From an uncultured Acidimicrobiales bacterium (GTDB lineage: Bacteria; Actinomycetota; Acidimicrobiia; Acidimicrobiales; SHLQ01), in the NCBI GenBank assembly GCA_937934655.1, contig CALGZB010000170.1, positions 1 to 56,881 of the forward strand: a stretch of 56,881 bases of DNA. The letters are read 5' to 3'. Position numbers and translations under genes: made by a program. Under the pieces are notes generated by a model. That model was not told where the DNA came from, made no database searches, and saw nothing but the letters and a program-made list of their open reading frames with translations. The number at the start of each line of letters is the position of its first letter. Within the stretch, counting starts at the first letter, position 1. This document shows, piece by piece, positions 32,844-41,184 of the stretch.

Positions 32844-33937
32844 CAGACTCTTTCCAGAACCCGGTCAATGAGTTCGAGCGGTTCAACTGCTGCGAGTCGC
32901 ACGTAGCCCGACCCGGAGGGTCCGTAGAACTCGCCCGGACTCACCAGCATGCCGAGGTTCTCGGCGAGCTGGCGAGCAAGGTCCCAACCGTCGCCCGTCG
33001 GCGCCTTCACCCACAGGTAGAAACTCCCATTGGGAAGCGATGCCTCGATTCCGGCCTTGTTCAGAATCTCGATAAGGCGGTTCATTCGATTCAGGTATCG
33101 CTGACGCTGCAGATCAACATGCTCGTCATCGTCGAACGCGACGGCTCCGGCTTCGTGCATGGGGCCAGCAATGAGCTGGCCCGAGTGCTTGCGACATTCG
33201 CTGAGGTATCGCACCAGGTCGGTGTCGCCGGCATACATACCGACGCGGCCGCCCGCGTAGTTGGATCGTTTCGACAGCGAATGCAACGCGAGGACGCCCT
33301 CGGTGCCGTGCCGCAGGACGCTTTGGGCCTCGGTCGACCACGTGAACTCGATGTAACACTCGTCGCTCAGCACCGGAACCCCGTGCTCACGCCCCCACTC
33401 GGCGGCCGCTGCGAGGTCGTCCATGCCACCAGCTGGGTTTCCTGGTGTGTTCACCCACAGGCAGAGCGCTCGAGCGGTATCAGCAGGGTCGATCGTCGAG
33501 AGATCAATCCGCCAACTGTCGTCCATCTTCACCGGCACCGCCCGCAGTCCACCCAACGTCGCCCCCATCGCATAGGTCGGATAGGCGACTTCTGGGTAGA
33601 GGACCGTGTCACGTTCGGGTGAGCGCATGTGTAAGAGGCGCGGCGTGGATGCAACGAATTCCTTACTTCCTACACACGCGGCAATCTGATCGGTTTCGAT
33701 CTCGATCCCGAAACGACGACTCAACCAACCCTGCGCCGCGCCGCGCAACCGAGCATTCCCAATAGAAGGCGGGTAGCCAGACTCGAGGCCCGACGACGAC
33801 TGGGCTTCGATAACCGCAGCCGGAGGCGGATCGCACGGCCGCCCGATAGAGAGATCGACGAGGCCTCCCTCGAAGTTCTCACCAAAGACCTTCAGCTCAT
33901 TGAGGCGGTCGTAAGGGTACGGCGGAGGCCAAGTCAT
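32843..33937 (-). CDS. dapC: N-succinyldiaminopimelate aminotransferase
   Basis: PLP-dependent aminotransferase of fold type I in the succinylase branch of DAP synthesis. The 364 residues contain LSIGRPCDPPP, YPEVAYPTYAMGA, LWVNTPGNPAGG (substrate Asn), VLSDECYIEF (PLP Asp and Tyr), and SLSKRSNYAGGRVG with the Schiff-base Lys. General class I aminotransferases look alike, but overlap with dapE and the nearby dapF make DapC the best reading. The start lies 10 nt after the hflX stop. Confidence 0.88.
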   Translation of the reverse strand: MTWPPPYPYDRLNELKVFGENFEGGLVDLSIGRPCDPPPAAVIEAQSSSGLESGYPPSIGNARLRGAAQGWLSRRFGIEIETDQIAACVGSKEFVASTPRLLHMRSPERDTVLYPEVAYPTYAMGATLGGLRAVPVKMDDSWRIDLSTIDPADTARALCLWVNTPGNPAGGMDDLAAAAEWGREHGVPVLSDECYIEFTWSTEAQSVLRHGTEGVLALHSLSKRSNYAGGRVGMYAGDTDLVRYLSECRKHSGQLIAGPMHEAGAVAFDDDEHVDLQRQRYLNRMNRLIEILNKAGIEASLPNGSFYLWVKAPTGDGWDLARQLAENLGMLVSPGEFYGPSGSGYVRLAAVEPLELIDRVLERV

Positions 33938-33947
33938 GGTTGTATTG

Positions 33948-35303
33948 TCACACCTGTTCGGTTGCGTCGACTAACCATTCGCCTAGTCGACTTTTTGACG
34001 ATGGTTCGAGCCGAACGCGGAGCCTCATGCCGCCATCGCCGGCCTCTTCGGACAGCACTTGGCCTTCTCGATGGGCCTTCGCAAGCACATCTCCGCGGGC
34101 AAAGGGAATAAGAAGCTCGCAAAGCTCGGTCATCGACCGAACGCGGTCGCCAATGGCGAGAAGGAGGTCGTCGATACCTTGACCCGTCGCGGCCGAAACT
34201 GCGACCGAACCCTCGGTTCGCTCGGCGAGCCGGACCGCATCATCGCTCAGATCGGCCTTGTTGAATACCAGAAGTTCGGGCACCTCGCCGGCCCCGATCT
34301 CTTCGAGCACGTAGCGGACTGCTGCGACCTGCCCCCACGGGTCAGGCCCGGACCCATCGATCACGTGAACCAAGATGTCGGCGTCGATGACCACATCGAG
34401 TGTCGACTTAAAGGCTTCGACCAACTGGGTCGGCAGCTTGCGAACAAACCCCACCGTGTCGGTAAGGAAGATCATTTCGCCACCGGGAAGCTGCAAACGT
34501 CGCGTCGTGGCATCGAGTGTCGCGAAGAGCCGATTCTCGCTGAGAACTCCGGCATCGGTGAGCCGGTTGAGAACGGTGGACTTCCCGGCGTTTGTATATC
34601 CGACAATGGCGACCCGGCGGTTACTGGTGCGCTTCCGGGCTTTCGATTGTGTGTCTCGAACTTTGGACACCTGCCGCAGGTCGGCCTCAAGTTTGTGCAC
34701 CCTTCGCAAAAGGCGACGCCGGTCGACCTCAAGCTGGGTCTCACCGGGACCACGGGTTCCGATACCGCCACCCTGCTGGCTGAGCTTCTTTCCCATTCCT
34801 CGAAGGCGGGGCAGACGGTACTTGAGCTGTGCCAGTTCCACCTGCGCCTTACCCTCTTGGCTGCTGGCGTTCTGGGCGAAGATATCAAGGATCACGGCGG
34901 TGCGATCTAACGCTGTGCGGCCAAGAATCTGTTCGAGGTTGAACTGCTGGCTTGGGGTGAGTTCGTCATCGAACACCACGGTGTCCGAGTCGACGCCTTC
35001 AGAGATCTCCTTGATCTCCTGCGCCTTTCCCTTTCCGACATAGGTCGCCGGGTCGGGGGCGTCGCGTCGTTGGTGAACGCGTGCCACTTCGTCGGCACCA
35101 GCGGTGTCGACCAACAGGGCAAGTTCGTCGAGCGACGCATCGGTATCGTCGGGATGATCTGGCGGCGTTGTTACGCCGACCAGCACGATGCGTTCCCGGA
35201 AGGTCCGGTCGATAAGGGCGCTGGTTTCTCCACCAAATTCGCCGAAGCCACCGCGGTGCGACTCCCCTGCTTTGCCGCCGGAGGGATCGTTCCGATCACC
35301 CAT
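33948..35303 (-). CDS. hflX: GTPase HflX
   Basis: Ribosome-associated GTPase that rescues or splits stalled ribosomes under stress. The 451 residues have the HflX N-domain (VGVTTPP, ELALLVDTAGADEVARVHQRR, ATYVGKGKAQEI), the long helical linker (GIGTRGPGETQLEVDRRRL), and the G domain with GYTNAGKST (G1), DTVGFVRKLP (G3) and FNKADLS (G4). ATG at 35303 has GAGG 6 nt upstream and overlaps the dapF stop by 8 nt. A TTG frame start at 35315 is less likely. Confidence 0.95.
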   Translation of the reverse strand: MGDRNDPSGGKAGESHRGGFGEFGGETSALIDRTFRERIVLVGVTTPPDHPDDTDASLDELALLVDTAGADEVARVHQRRDAPDPATYVGKGKAQEIKEISEGVDSDTVVFDDELTPSQQFNLEQILGRTALDRTAVILDIFAQNASSQEGKAQVELAQLKYRLPRLRGMGKKLSQQGGGIGTRGPGETQLEVDRRRLLRRVHKLEADLRQVSKVRDTQSKARKRTSNRRVAIVGYTNAGKSTVLNRLTDAGVLSENRLFATLDATTRRLQLPGGEMIFLTDTVGFVRKLPTQLVEAFKSTLDVVIDADILVHVIDGSGPDPWGQVAAVRYVLEEIGAGEVPELLVFNKADLSDDAVRLAERTEGSVAVSAATGQGIDDLLLAIGDRVRSMTELCELLIPFARGDVLAKAHREGQVLSEEAGDGGMRLRVRLEPSSKSRLGEWLVDATEQV

Positions 35304-36078
35304 CTGCGACCTCAATGGTTGCTATCCACTCGGCCGGACCATTCAGATGCGCCCGCTCACCGACTTCGACCACAACGTCGCCGCCCGGCATCTGCACCGT
35401 CACTCGGTCGCCCACTAAACCCCACTCGTTTGCTCTTGTTGCAGCGGCGCAGGCGCCGGTGCCACAAGCTTCGGTAATACCCGCTCCTCGCTCCCAGACC
35501 ACGAGATCGAGCGTGTCGTTTTTTCCTGCGGCTTTCGCGATGAACTCGACGTTCATTCCATCGGGGTACACCTGCTCAAGTGCCGGCCCGTCAACGGATA
35601 GGTCAACGGCTGCCGGATCGTCGACCAGAACCACGAGGTGGGGATTTCCGAGGTCTGCGGTGGCCGCCTGGTCGAGGGCAAGCGACGGTTCGACTCCGGG
35701 GCCAGCACCGACGGCGCCCATATCGACCCGGGCCATAATTTCGTCGTCGTGACGACCACGCGATACCGATACGAGGCGGAGGCCTCCATCGGTGATGATC
35801 GAGATGTCGCCATCGAAGATGCCGTCTCGTCGAGCGACAGCTTGGGCCAGACAGCGGATTCCGTTGCCGCTCATCTCGGGCCGAGACCCGTCGGAGTTGA
35901 ACAGCACCATCGTCACGTCCGAGTCGTCCGACGGCAAGCCGAACATCAGACCGTCGGCCCCGACGCCGCGGCGCCGATCGCAGACGCGACGAGCAAAGGC
36001 TGCGGCGTCGTTGGGGAGTTCGTCGACCAGTGCCACAAGGAAATCGTTACCGAGCCCGTGATGTTTGGTTAGTTGCAT
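35296..36078 (-). CDS. dapF: Diaminopimelate epimerase with Ser in place of the first catalytic Cys
   Basis: Converts L,L- to meso-diaminopimelate with a two-base mechanism that normally uses two cysteines. The 260 residues begin MQLTKHHGLGNDFLV and include the family segments DGSRPEMSGNGIRC, GNPHLVVLVDD, MNVEFI, VWERGAGITEACGTGACA and MPGGDVVVEV. The second Cys (Cys205, ACGTG) is present. The first position reads SGNG (Ser70, codon AGC) where CGNG is usual. Activity may be reduced, or Ser may serve as the base as in relatives. It overlaps miaA by 10 nt and hflX by 8 nt. Confidence 0.92.
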   Translation of the reverse strand: MQLTKHHGLGNDFLVALVDELPNDAAAFARRVCDRRRGVGADGLMFGLPSDDSDVTMVLFNSDGSRPEMSGNGIRCLAQAVARRDGIFDGDISIITDGGLRLVSVSRGRHDDEIMARVDMGAVGAGPGVEPSLALDQAATADLGNPHLVVLVDDPAAVDLSVDGPALEQVYPDGMNVEFIAKAAGKNDTLDLVVWERGAGITEACGTGACAAATRANEWGLVGDRVTVQMPGGDVVVEVGERAHLNGPAEWIATIEVADG

Positions 36079-37001
36079 TGCTCAAAGTGTCCTACGAGAT
36101 CGTCGAAGAGGTCCATTGGATTTCGTTCGGTGTCGAGCCAGGCGATGCGGGGGTCGCGTCGGAACCACCGCTCCTGACGGCGGGCGAACCGGTGGGTTCG
36201 GTGTCTTGCGAGCTCCAGCGCCCCAGCTTGGGAGATACGAACCTCGAGATGTTCGATGAGTTCTTTGTACCCGAGCGCTTGCTTCGGGGCTCGCGAGAGA
36301 CCTTCGGGTCGGAGACGAAGCGCGTCGACCTCGTCGAGAAAGCCCTGCTTCATTTGCTCGAAGTATCGCGTATCGATCCGCGCGTTTATCTCTTCCCGAG
36401 GCAGCCGGATACCGACTTGTCGAAACGGAACCTCCGGGTAGGCGTCGATACCAGGGCCAAAGGAGGAGAACGGACGACCAGAACCCAGCGTTACCTCGAG
36501 GGCCCGAGTGACTCGCCGACGATTGTTGGGCTCCATCCGGGCTGCAGCCACCGGGTCGAGCCGAGTGAGCTCGGCGTGCAGCGCGAGGGTGTCGGGCTTT
36601 GCGTCGATCTCGGAGCGAACGCTTGGAAATTGGGCGGGGATCTCGAGCGCATTCACCACTGCCTGCACGTACAGGCCTGTGCCGCCCACCATCACCGGGT
36701 GTTTCCCCCGGGCCCGGATATCGGCGATTGCTTCATTTGCGGCGGCCTGGAACGCCGAAACCGTGTAGTCGTCGGACGGATCGGCGACATCGATCACGTG
36801 ATGCCGCACCTCGGCTTGCTCGGCCTTGGTGGGCTTGGCTGTCCCGATGTCCATCCCCCGGTACACCTGCATCGAGTCGGCCGATATCAACTCGATTGTG
36901 TCGAACCGTCTCGCCAACTCCAGCGCAAGGGTGGATTTTCCGCTCGCGGTTGGGCCGAGGATCACAAGCGTTGTCGGAGTGTCGTTGCTTTGGGAACTCA
37001 T
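36069..37001 (-). CDS. miaA: tRNA dimethylallyltransferase
   Basis: Adds dimethylallyl to A37 of tRNAs reading UNN codons; MiaB, in the same operon, then methylthiolates the product. The 310 residues show the P-loop LGPTASGKSTLA, ISADSMQVYRGMDIGTAKPT, VMVGGTGLYVQAVV, and TRQERWFRRDPRI-like FARRQERWFRRDPRIAWLD. Length fits the family. Its ATG directly follows the TAG stop of the pseudokinase gene. Confidence 0.96.
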   Translation of the reverse strand: MSSQSNDTPTTLVILGPTASGKSTLALELARRFDTIELISADSMQVYRGMDIGTAKPTKAEQAEVRHHVIDVADPSDDYTVSAFQAAANEAIADIRARGKHPVMVGGTGLYVQAVVNALEIPAQFPSVRSEIDAKPDTLALHAELTRLDPVAAARMEPNNRRRVTRALEVTLGSGRPFSSFGPGIDAYPEVPFRQVGIRLPREEINARIDTRYFEQMKQGFLDEVDALRLRPEGLSRAPKQALGYKELIEHLEVRISQAGALELARHRTHRFARRQERWFRRDPRIAWLDTERNPMDLFDDLVGHFEQCN

Positions 37002-37844
37002 CTAGAGGAACTCAATGAGAAGACCGTAGTAGTCCAAGCGAAGCGGGTCGGGATGGGCAAGGCCGTACTCGTCGAAGAACACCGGCACCAGTTCGGCCGC
37101 AAACACCGACGCTACCGAACGCGCCCCGGCGGCCAGGTCAAGATACGGGTCAGCAGTACCCGCACGCGACCAGTCGGTGATTCCGGTGATGTCGCCTCCG
37201 GGTTCGTCCGGGTTGTCAAGAAGCACCGCATGCAGCCCGAAACTTCCGTGGCCAAACGCCCCGTGGAGCTCCTCGGGGCGGCCTTCATGGAGCATCTCGA
37301 TGAGACGTTTGGGTGCATACCGTTGGTAGGGGCCGCTCAGGTCCGTTGGATCAAAGGCACCTGTCGCAACCCGGTCTTCGATACGAGGCAACAATGCGTC
37401 AAGACGGTTGTCGAAACCGCGATCGGCGATGTCGTTTGGGTCGGTGCGGTGCACCATTCGCAACGCTCTGGCAGCCTTCCGGACTGAGTGTTCGGGGTCG
37501 ACACGGTTCGCTGCTGCCGACGCTGGGCTCCCAACCGGGTACTTCAACACCGCCGCCATCCGGCCATCGGTAAGCTGCGCTGAACACACGACCTGGGGAA
37601 CCGGCAGGGTTGCACCGATCCATCGAAGCCGCTGAATCTCCGCGTCGACCGGGCTTGTCGGCTGTGCGACAGCATTGCCGACCGGATCGAGGATTAAGGC
37701 CTGCAGAGGCCAGGCGTCGGACGGATTGAACTCTTGGACGACCATTCCGCCCGACCCAACCCGGCTCGAGGCAGGTCGCGAATCGCCGAGTGCGGCGAGA
37801 ATCGCTGGAGGAAGATCAGCAGGAAAAGCTTCAGGTGTCGGCAA
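37002..37844 (-). CDS. APH-fold pseudokinase
   Basis: A 280-residue protein that lines up with aminoglycoside 3'-phosphotransferases along its length: EIQRLRWIGATLPVPQVV, VGSPASA, and TDWSRAGTADPYLDLAAGARSVASVF near the end. The catalytic loop reads FGHGSFGLHAVLL (about residue 197) where active members have HGDxxxxN, so the catalytic Asp and the Asn are lost. The N-lobe strand reads LILDPVGN, with no Lys at the ATP-anchoring place. Only the metal-binding Asp of TDW remains. It probably binds rather than phosphorylates. Start is TTG at 37844, 5 nt after the miaB stop. Function unknown. Confidence 0.75.
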   Translation of the reverse strand: MPTPEAFPADLPPAILAALGDSRPASSRVGSGGMVVQEFNPSDAWPLQALILDPVGNAVAQPTSPVDAEIQRLRWIGATLPVPQVVCSAQLTDGRMAAVLKYPVGSPASAAANRVDPEHSVRKAARALRMVHRTDPNDIADRGFDNRLDALLPRIEDRVATGAFDPTDLSGPYQRYAPKRLIEMLHEGRPEELHGAFGHGSFGLHAVLLDNPDEPGGDITGITDWSRAGTADPYLDLAAGARSVASVFAAELVPVFFDEYGLAHPDPLRLDYYGLLIEFL

Positions 37845-37849
37845 GGAAC

Positions 37850-39277
37850 TCAGACTGCCACAACGGGGATTCGTACTTTGTGCTTTGGCATTGCGAGAAC
37901 CTCAACGACCTCACCCATCAGGTAATGCCCTTTGGACTCGGTTACTCGAATCGAGGCGTACGATCCGACTCGCAGCGAAGGGACCCGGGCAGACGAGACC
38001 CGGTCGAAGTGAACCACCTTGTTCTGGCGGGTTCGGCCAGTAAGCCGCTCAGCGTTGCGTTTCGACACACCCTCAACCACGACCTCTTCGATCCGGCCAA
38101 CACGCTCGGCGTGTTTGCGGGCTCCCGAACGGGCCAGCACGGCTCGAAGCTTTTCGAATCGTTCTACCGACACCGCATGTTCGATGAGATCGGTGAGTTC
38201 GGCGGCCTCGGTGCCTGGACGTTCGGAGTAGATATAGGTAAACGCCGCATCGAACTCGGCTACTGCCGCCAACTCGAGCGTGGCGGCGAAATCGTCGTCG
38301 GTTTCGCCGGGAAAGCCGACAATGATGTCGGTGGTCACCGCAAGGTCATCGATTTCGGACCGAGCAGCAGCAAGTTTCTCAAGATACCGCTCGGCGGTAT
38401 AACCACGGTGCATCGCCGCAAGCACGCGATCGCTTCCCGACTGCACGGGGAGATGGAGGTGCTCGCACACTGCCGGGGTCTCCGCCATCGCCGCGATGGT
38501 TTCGGGGCGGAAGTCCTTGGGGTGGGGGCTCACATACCGGACCCGCTTGATTCCCTCAACGCCTCCCACCTGGCGAAGTAGGTCAGCAAAGAGTGGCCGA
38601 ACTCGGACATCCTCGCCCTGTCGGCGCCGCGCAAGGGTGAGATCGCGTCCGTAGGAGTTCACGTTTTGCCCAAGCAAGGTCACCTCGGTGACGCCTTCGC
38701 CGGCCATTTGCGCAACATCGAGAACCAGGTCATCGAGTGGCCGACTGAGTTCGGGCCCCCGCACCGCGGGAACAATGCAATACGCACAGCTGTTGTCGCA
38801 CCCAACCTGGATGGTGAGCCAGGCCGCGTACCCCGCATCGCTGCGGGGAGGAAGCGCCGAGGGGAACGCCTCGGCGTCATCGCGAGCCGCCGCTTCGAGC
38901 ACCTCAACAATTGGGCCATTTGTTCGGGACTCACCCAGGAGCTCTGCGGCCCGATGCACGTTGTGGGTTCCAAAAACCACATCAACATGTCCGGCCCGGT
39001 CGCGAATGGTGTCCCGATCCTTCTGGGCGAGGCATCCCGCTACCGCGATCTGCACGCCAGGATTCTCGGTCTTGCGAACCTTCAGATCCCCAAGCTTGGC
39101 ATACAGCTTGTTGTCGGCGTTTTCGCGAATACAGCAGGTATTCAGCACGACGACATCGGCGGATTCTTCGTCGGCAGCAGCGACGAGGCCATCGGCCTCG
39201 AGCAGGCCCGCGATTCGCTCGGTGTCATGCTCATTCATCTGACAGCCGTACGTGGTGATGTGATAGCTCCGCGACAC
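37850..39277 (-). CDS. miaB: tRNA-2-methylthio-N6-dimethylallyladenosine synthase
   Basis: Radical-SAM methylthiotransferase acting on the MiaA product at A37. The 475 residues begin MSRSYHITTYGCQMNEHDTER. The auxiliary cluster cysteines lie in TYGCQMN, LNTCCIREN and VAGCLAQ. The radical-SAM cluster is in CDNSCAYCIVP, and a C-terminal TRAM domain follows. GTG at 39277 is chosen because TACGAT ends 6 nt upstream; the frame itself is open back to 39322. It heads a seven-gene operon and is separated from recA by hairpins. Confidence 0.95.
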   Translation of the reverse strand: MSRSYHITTYGCQMNEHDTERIAGLLEADGLVAAADEESADVVVLNTCCIRENADNKLYAKLGDLKVRKTENPGVQIAVAGCLAQKDRDTIRDRAGHVDVVFGTHNVHRAAELLGESRTNGPIVEVLEAAARDDAEAFPSALPPRSDAGYAAWLTIQVGCDNSCAYCIVPAVRGPELSRPLDDLVLDVAQMAGEGVTEVTLLGQNVNSYGRDLTLARRRQGEDVRVRPLFADLLRQVGGVEGIKRVRYVSPHPKDFRPETIAAMAETPAVCEHLHLPVQSGSDRVLAAMHRGYTAERYLEKLAAARSEIDDLAVTTDIIVGFPGETDDDFAATLELAAVAEFDAAFTYIYSERPGTEAAELTDLIEHAVSVERFEKLRAVLARSGARKHAERVGRIEEVVVEGVSKRNAERLTGRTRQNKVVHFDRVSSARVPSLRVGSYASIRVTESKGHYLMGEVVEVLAMPKHKVRIPVVAV

Positions 39278-39283
39278 AGTCAC

Positions 39284-39289
39284 ATCGTA
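39284..39289 (-). promoter_or_regulatory. -10 element of miaB
   Basis: TACGAT on the minus strand, 6 nt before the GTG at 39277. This suggests a leaderless mRNA for the miaB-to-dapE operon. Confidence 0.5.
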
Positions 39290-39300
39290 GGGGAAAGGGA

Positions 39301-39339
39301 ACGGGCGACATCTGTCCGCCAAAAACAGATGTCGCCCGT
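39301..39339. terminator. 14-bp hairpin between recA and miaB
   Basis: ACGGGCGACATCTG (39301-39314) and CAGATGTCGCCCGT (39326-39339) form a perfect stem with an 11-nt loop. There is no T-run on the minus strand, so it is a terminator or RNA-stability element rather than a textbook terminator. The core GGGCGACA/TGTCGCCC also occurs in the lexA terminator. Confidence 0.6.
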
Positions 39340-39449
39340 GGACCGGTTACACGGTTCCCTCTCCTTTTGTTAGCCCATTGCACAACGTGTTGACGAGACG
39401 GACAACACACTTCACAACGAAGTAACCGGGCGGTAACCCACCCTCTGAA

Positions 39450-39474
39450 CAGGCGATTCGGAGGGAATCGCCTG
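39450..39474. terminator. 10-bp hairpin just after the recA stop
   Basis: CAGGCGATTC/GAATCGCCTG with a 5-nt loop lies 11 nt past the recA stop on the minus strand. There is no clear T-run after it. It likely ends or protects the recA message. Confidence 0.55.
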
Positions 39475-39484
39475 AATCAGGGAT

Positions 39485-40567
39485 CTATTCGTCGGCCCCA
39501 ACTGGCTCGCCATCAAGGCTGATTGGCTGATCGTCGGCCTCGCTGAAATCTTCGCTCTCGGTGAGGTCGATCTCGGCTTCTTCTGGGTCTGGCATCACGA
39601 TCTTGAAGACCCGGTCGGTGACCTCGACCATAATTTCAGGGTTTTCCTTCAGGAACTTCTTGGCGTTCTCGCGGCCTTGGCCGAGTTGTTCACCTTCGTA
39701 GGTGTACCAAGCACCCGACTTCTTAATGATGTCGTGCTCGACGCTGATATCGAGCACCGACCCTTCACGACTGATGCCTTGGCCGTACATGATGTCGAAT
39801 TCGGCAACCCGAAACGGCGGAGCGACCTTGTTCTTCGCGACCTTGACCTTGACTCGGTTACCAACGATTTCCTGACCGTCCTTGATGGACTCGATCCGGC
39901 GAATGTCGAGACGAACCGACGAATAGAACTTCAGCGCACGGCCACCGGGGGTGGTCTCGGGCGAACCGAACATCACGCCGATCTTCTCTCGCAGCTGGTT
40001 GATGAAGATACAGATGGTGTTGGACTTGTTGAGGTTGGCGGTGAGCTTACGGAGCGCTTGGCTCATGAGGCGGGCTTGGAGGCCAACGTGGGACTGTCCC
40101 ATGTCGCCTTCGAGTTCGACCTTCGGCGTAAGCGCAGCCACGGAGTCGATAACGATGACGTCGATGGCGCCGGAACGAACCAGCGTGTCGACGATCTCGA
40201 GTGCTTGTTCACCAGTATCGGGCTGAGCGATAAGGAGCTCATCGACATCGACGCCAATGGCTCGGGCGTAGACCGGGTCCATGGCGTGCTCAGCGTCGAT
40301 ATAGGCGCAGATGCCACCGTTGCGCTGGGCTTCGGCGACCACATGGGTAGCCAGCGTGGTCTTACCCGATGCCTCTGGGCCGAAGATCTCGACAACGCGA
40401 CCTCGCGGCAAGCCACCGACGCCAAGACAAAGATCGAGGGAAAGGGCACCGGTGGGTACAACCTCGACGGCCATATTGGTCTTGTCGCCCATCTTCATGA
40501 CGGCGCCTTTGCCATGATTCTTTTCAATCTGGCTCATGGCCATTTCGAGTGCTTTTTCGCGATCCAT
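39485..40567 (-). CDS. recA: RecA recombinase
   Basis: DNA strand-exchange ATPase and co-protease for LexA. The 360 residues include the Walker A motif GPEASGKT (63-70), the conserved [45 protein letters not shown] region with loop 2, and an acidic C-terminal tail. AGGAGA precedes the ATG. Upstream lies an SOS box between -35 and -10. No recX follows; the next gene on the strand is miaB, with terminator-like hairpins between. Confidence 0.98.
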   Translation of the reverse strand: MDREKALEMAMSQIEKNHGKGAVMKMGDKTNMAVEVVPTGALSLDLCLGVGGLPRGRVVEIFGPEASGKTTLATHVVAEAQRNGGICAYIDAEHAMDPVYARAIGVDVDELLIAQPDTGEQALEIVDTLVRSGAIDVIVIDSVAALTPKVELEGDMGQSHVGLQARLMSQALRKLTANLNKSNTICIFINQLREKIGVMFGSPETTPGGRALKFYSSVRLDIRRIESIKDGQEIVGNRVKVKVAKNKVAPPFRVAEFDIMYGQGISREGSVLDISVEHDIIKKSGAWYTYEGEQLGQGRENAKKFLKENPEIMVEVTDRVFKIVMPDPEEAEIDLTESEDFSEADDQPISLDGEPVGADE

Positions 40568-40748
40568 TGTGGGATTGTCTCCTTGAAGAACAGACGGGCC
40601 TTGACGTTCGAGGCCGGTTTCAACCTTGGGGCAGGTACGAAACCGAACCTACTGAGGGGGTGTGACACCACTTCGGCACCACGGGCAACGCTTTGATAAC
40701 TTCTGAGCTACCCGGACGACACGAGGCCTGCACCGAGTAAGTGACAGC

Positions 40749-40778
40749 ACTGTAGTTTCGAACAAGCGTTCGATGCAA
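40749..40778 (-). promoter_or_regulatory. recA promoter with SOS box in the spacer
   Basis: On the minus strand TTGCAT (40778-40773) and TACAGT (40754-40749) are separated by 18 bp. The perfect LexA operator CGAAC-GCTT-GTTCG (40772-40759) fills the spacer, so LexA would directly block RNA polymerase. Confidence 0.85.
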
Positions 40779-40801
40779 CCACCTCGGCGGAATTCTCGAG
40801 A

Positions 40802-40823
40802 TTTTTCCCTTTTTCGGGAAAAA
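40802..40823. terminator. AT-rich hairpin between recA and the small membrane protein gene
   Basis: TTTTTCCC-TTTTTC-GGGAAAAA forms an 8-bp stem with U/A-rich flanks usable on either strand. It may insulate the divergent promoters. Function is inferred only. Confidence 0.4.
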
Positions 40824-40917
40824 CGGATTCTCCCAAAACGCCGTTAGATTGATCGGGCGGGCGGAGTACCGCTACTACCGCCGCGACCCCTTACAGGTCT
40901 CGGACAGGAGTTACCCA

Positions 40918-41106
40918 GTGCCCCGCAATTGGATCTACTTCCTGCTGATCCTCTTTATGCTTTACCTGATCAGCCTCAACCCAACCGACGCAGGCGTCAC
41001 CGCCCATTCCTTTTTTGGATGGCTCGGCTCGATGCTCACCAACATCGGACAGTTCTTTGATGGACTCTTCGACGGTCCTGGACCAATCGACCCGGCCGCC
41101 GGCTAA
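40918..41106 (+). CDS. Small single-span membrane protein
   Basis: A 62-residue protein of unknown function. After MPRN comes a hydrophobic span (WIYFLLILFMLYLISL), then TDAGVTAHSFFGWLGSMLTNIGQFFDGLFDG, an amphipathic second segment, and a Pro/Gly end. The GTG at 40918 has AGGAG 7 nt upstream. It is followed by a PH-domain membrane protein on the same strand after 78 bp, so the two may work together at the membrane. Confidence 0.65.
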   Translation: MPRNWIYFLLILFMLYLISLNPTDAGVTAHSFFGWLGSMLTNIGQFFDGLFDGPGPIDPAAG

Positions 41107-41184
41107 CGAACCGCGCCCGAAATCCGGTGATCTCCCGGACCGACGATCCATGAAACTGGACCCACGACCCGCCGAGGTCGCCTC

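Larger units (their letters stand above)
40568..40917. other. 350-bp divergent region between recA and a small membrane protein gene
   Basis: It contains the recA ribosome-binding site and SOS-controlled promoter (40749-40778) and the AT-rich hairpin TTTTTCCC/GGGAAAAA (40802-40823). A possible plus-strand -10, TAGATT (40845-40850), lies before the small gene. An in-frame extension of that gene to 40849 is rejected in favour of the GTG with an AGGAG site. Confidence 0.6.

Noticed and set aside
36030-37487. 485-codon plus-strand frame
   Set aside because: Antisense to dapF, miaA and the pseudokinase; no domain signature.
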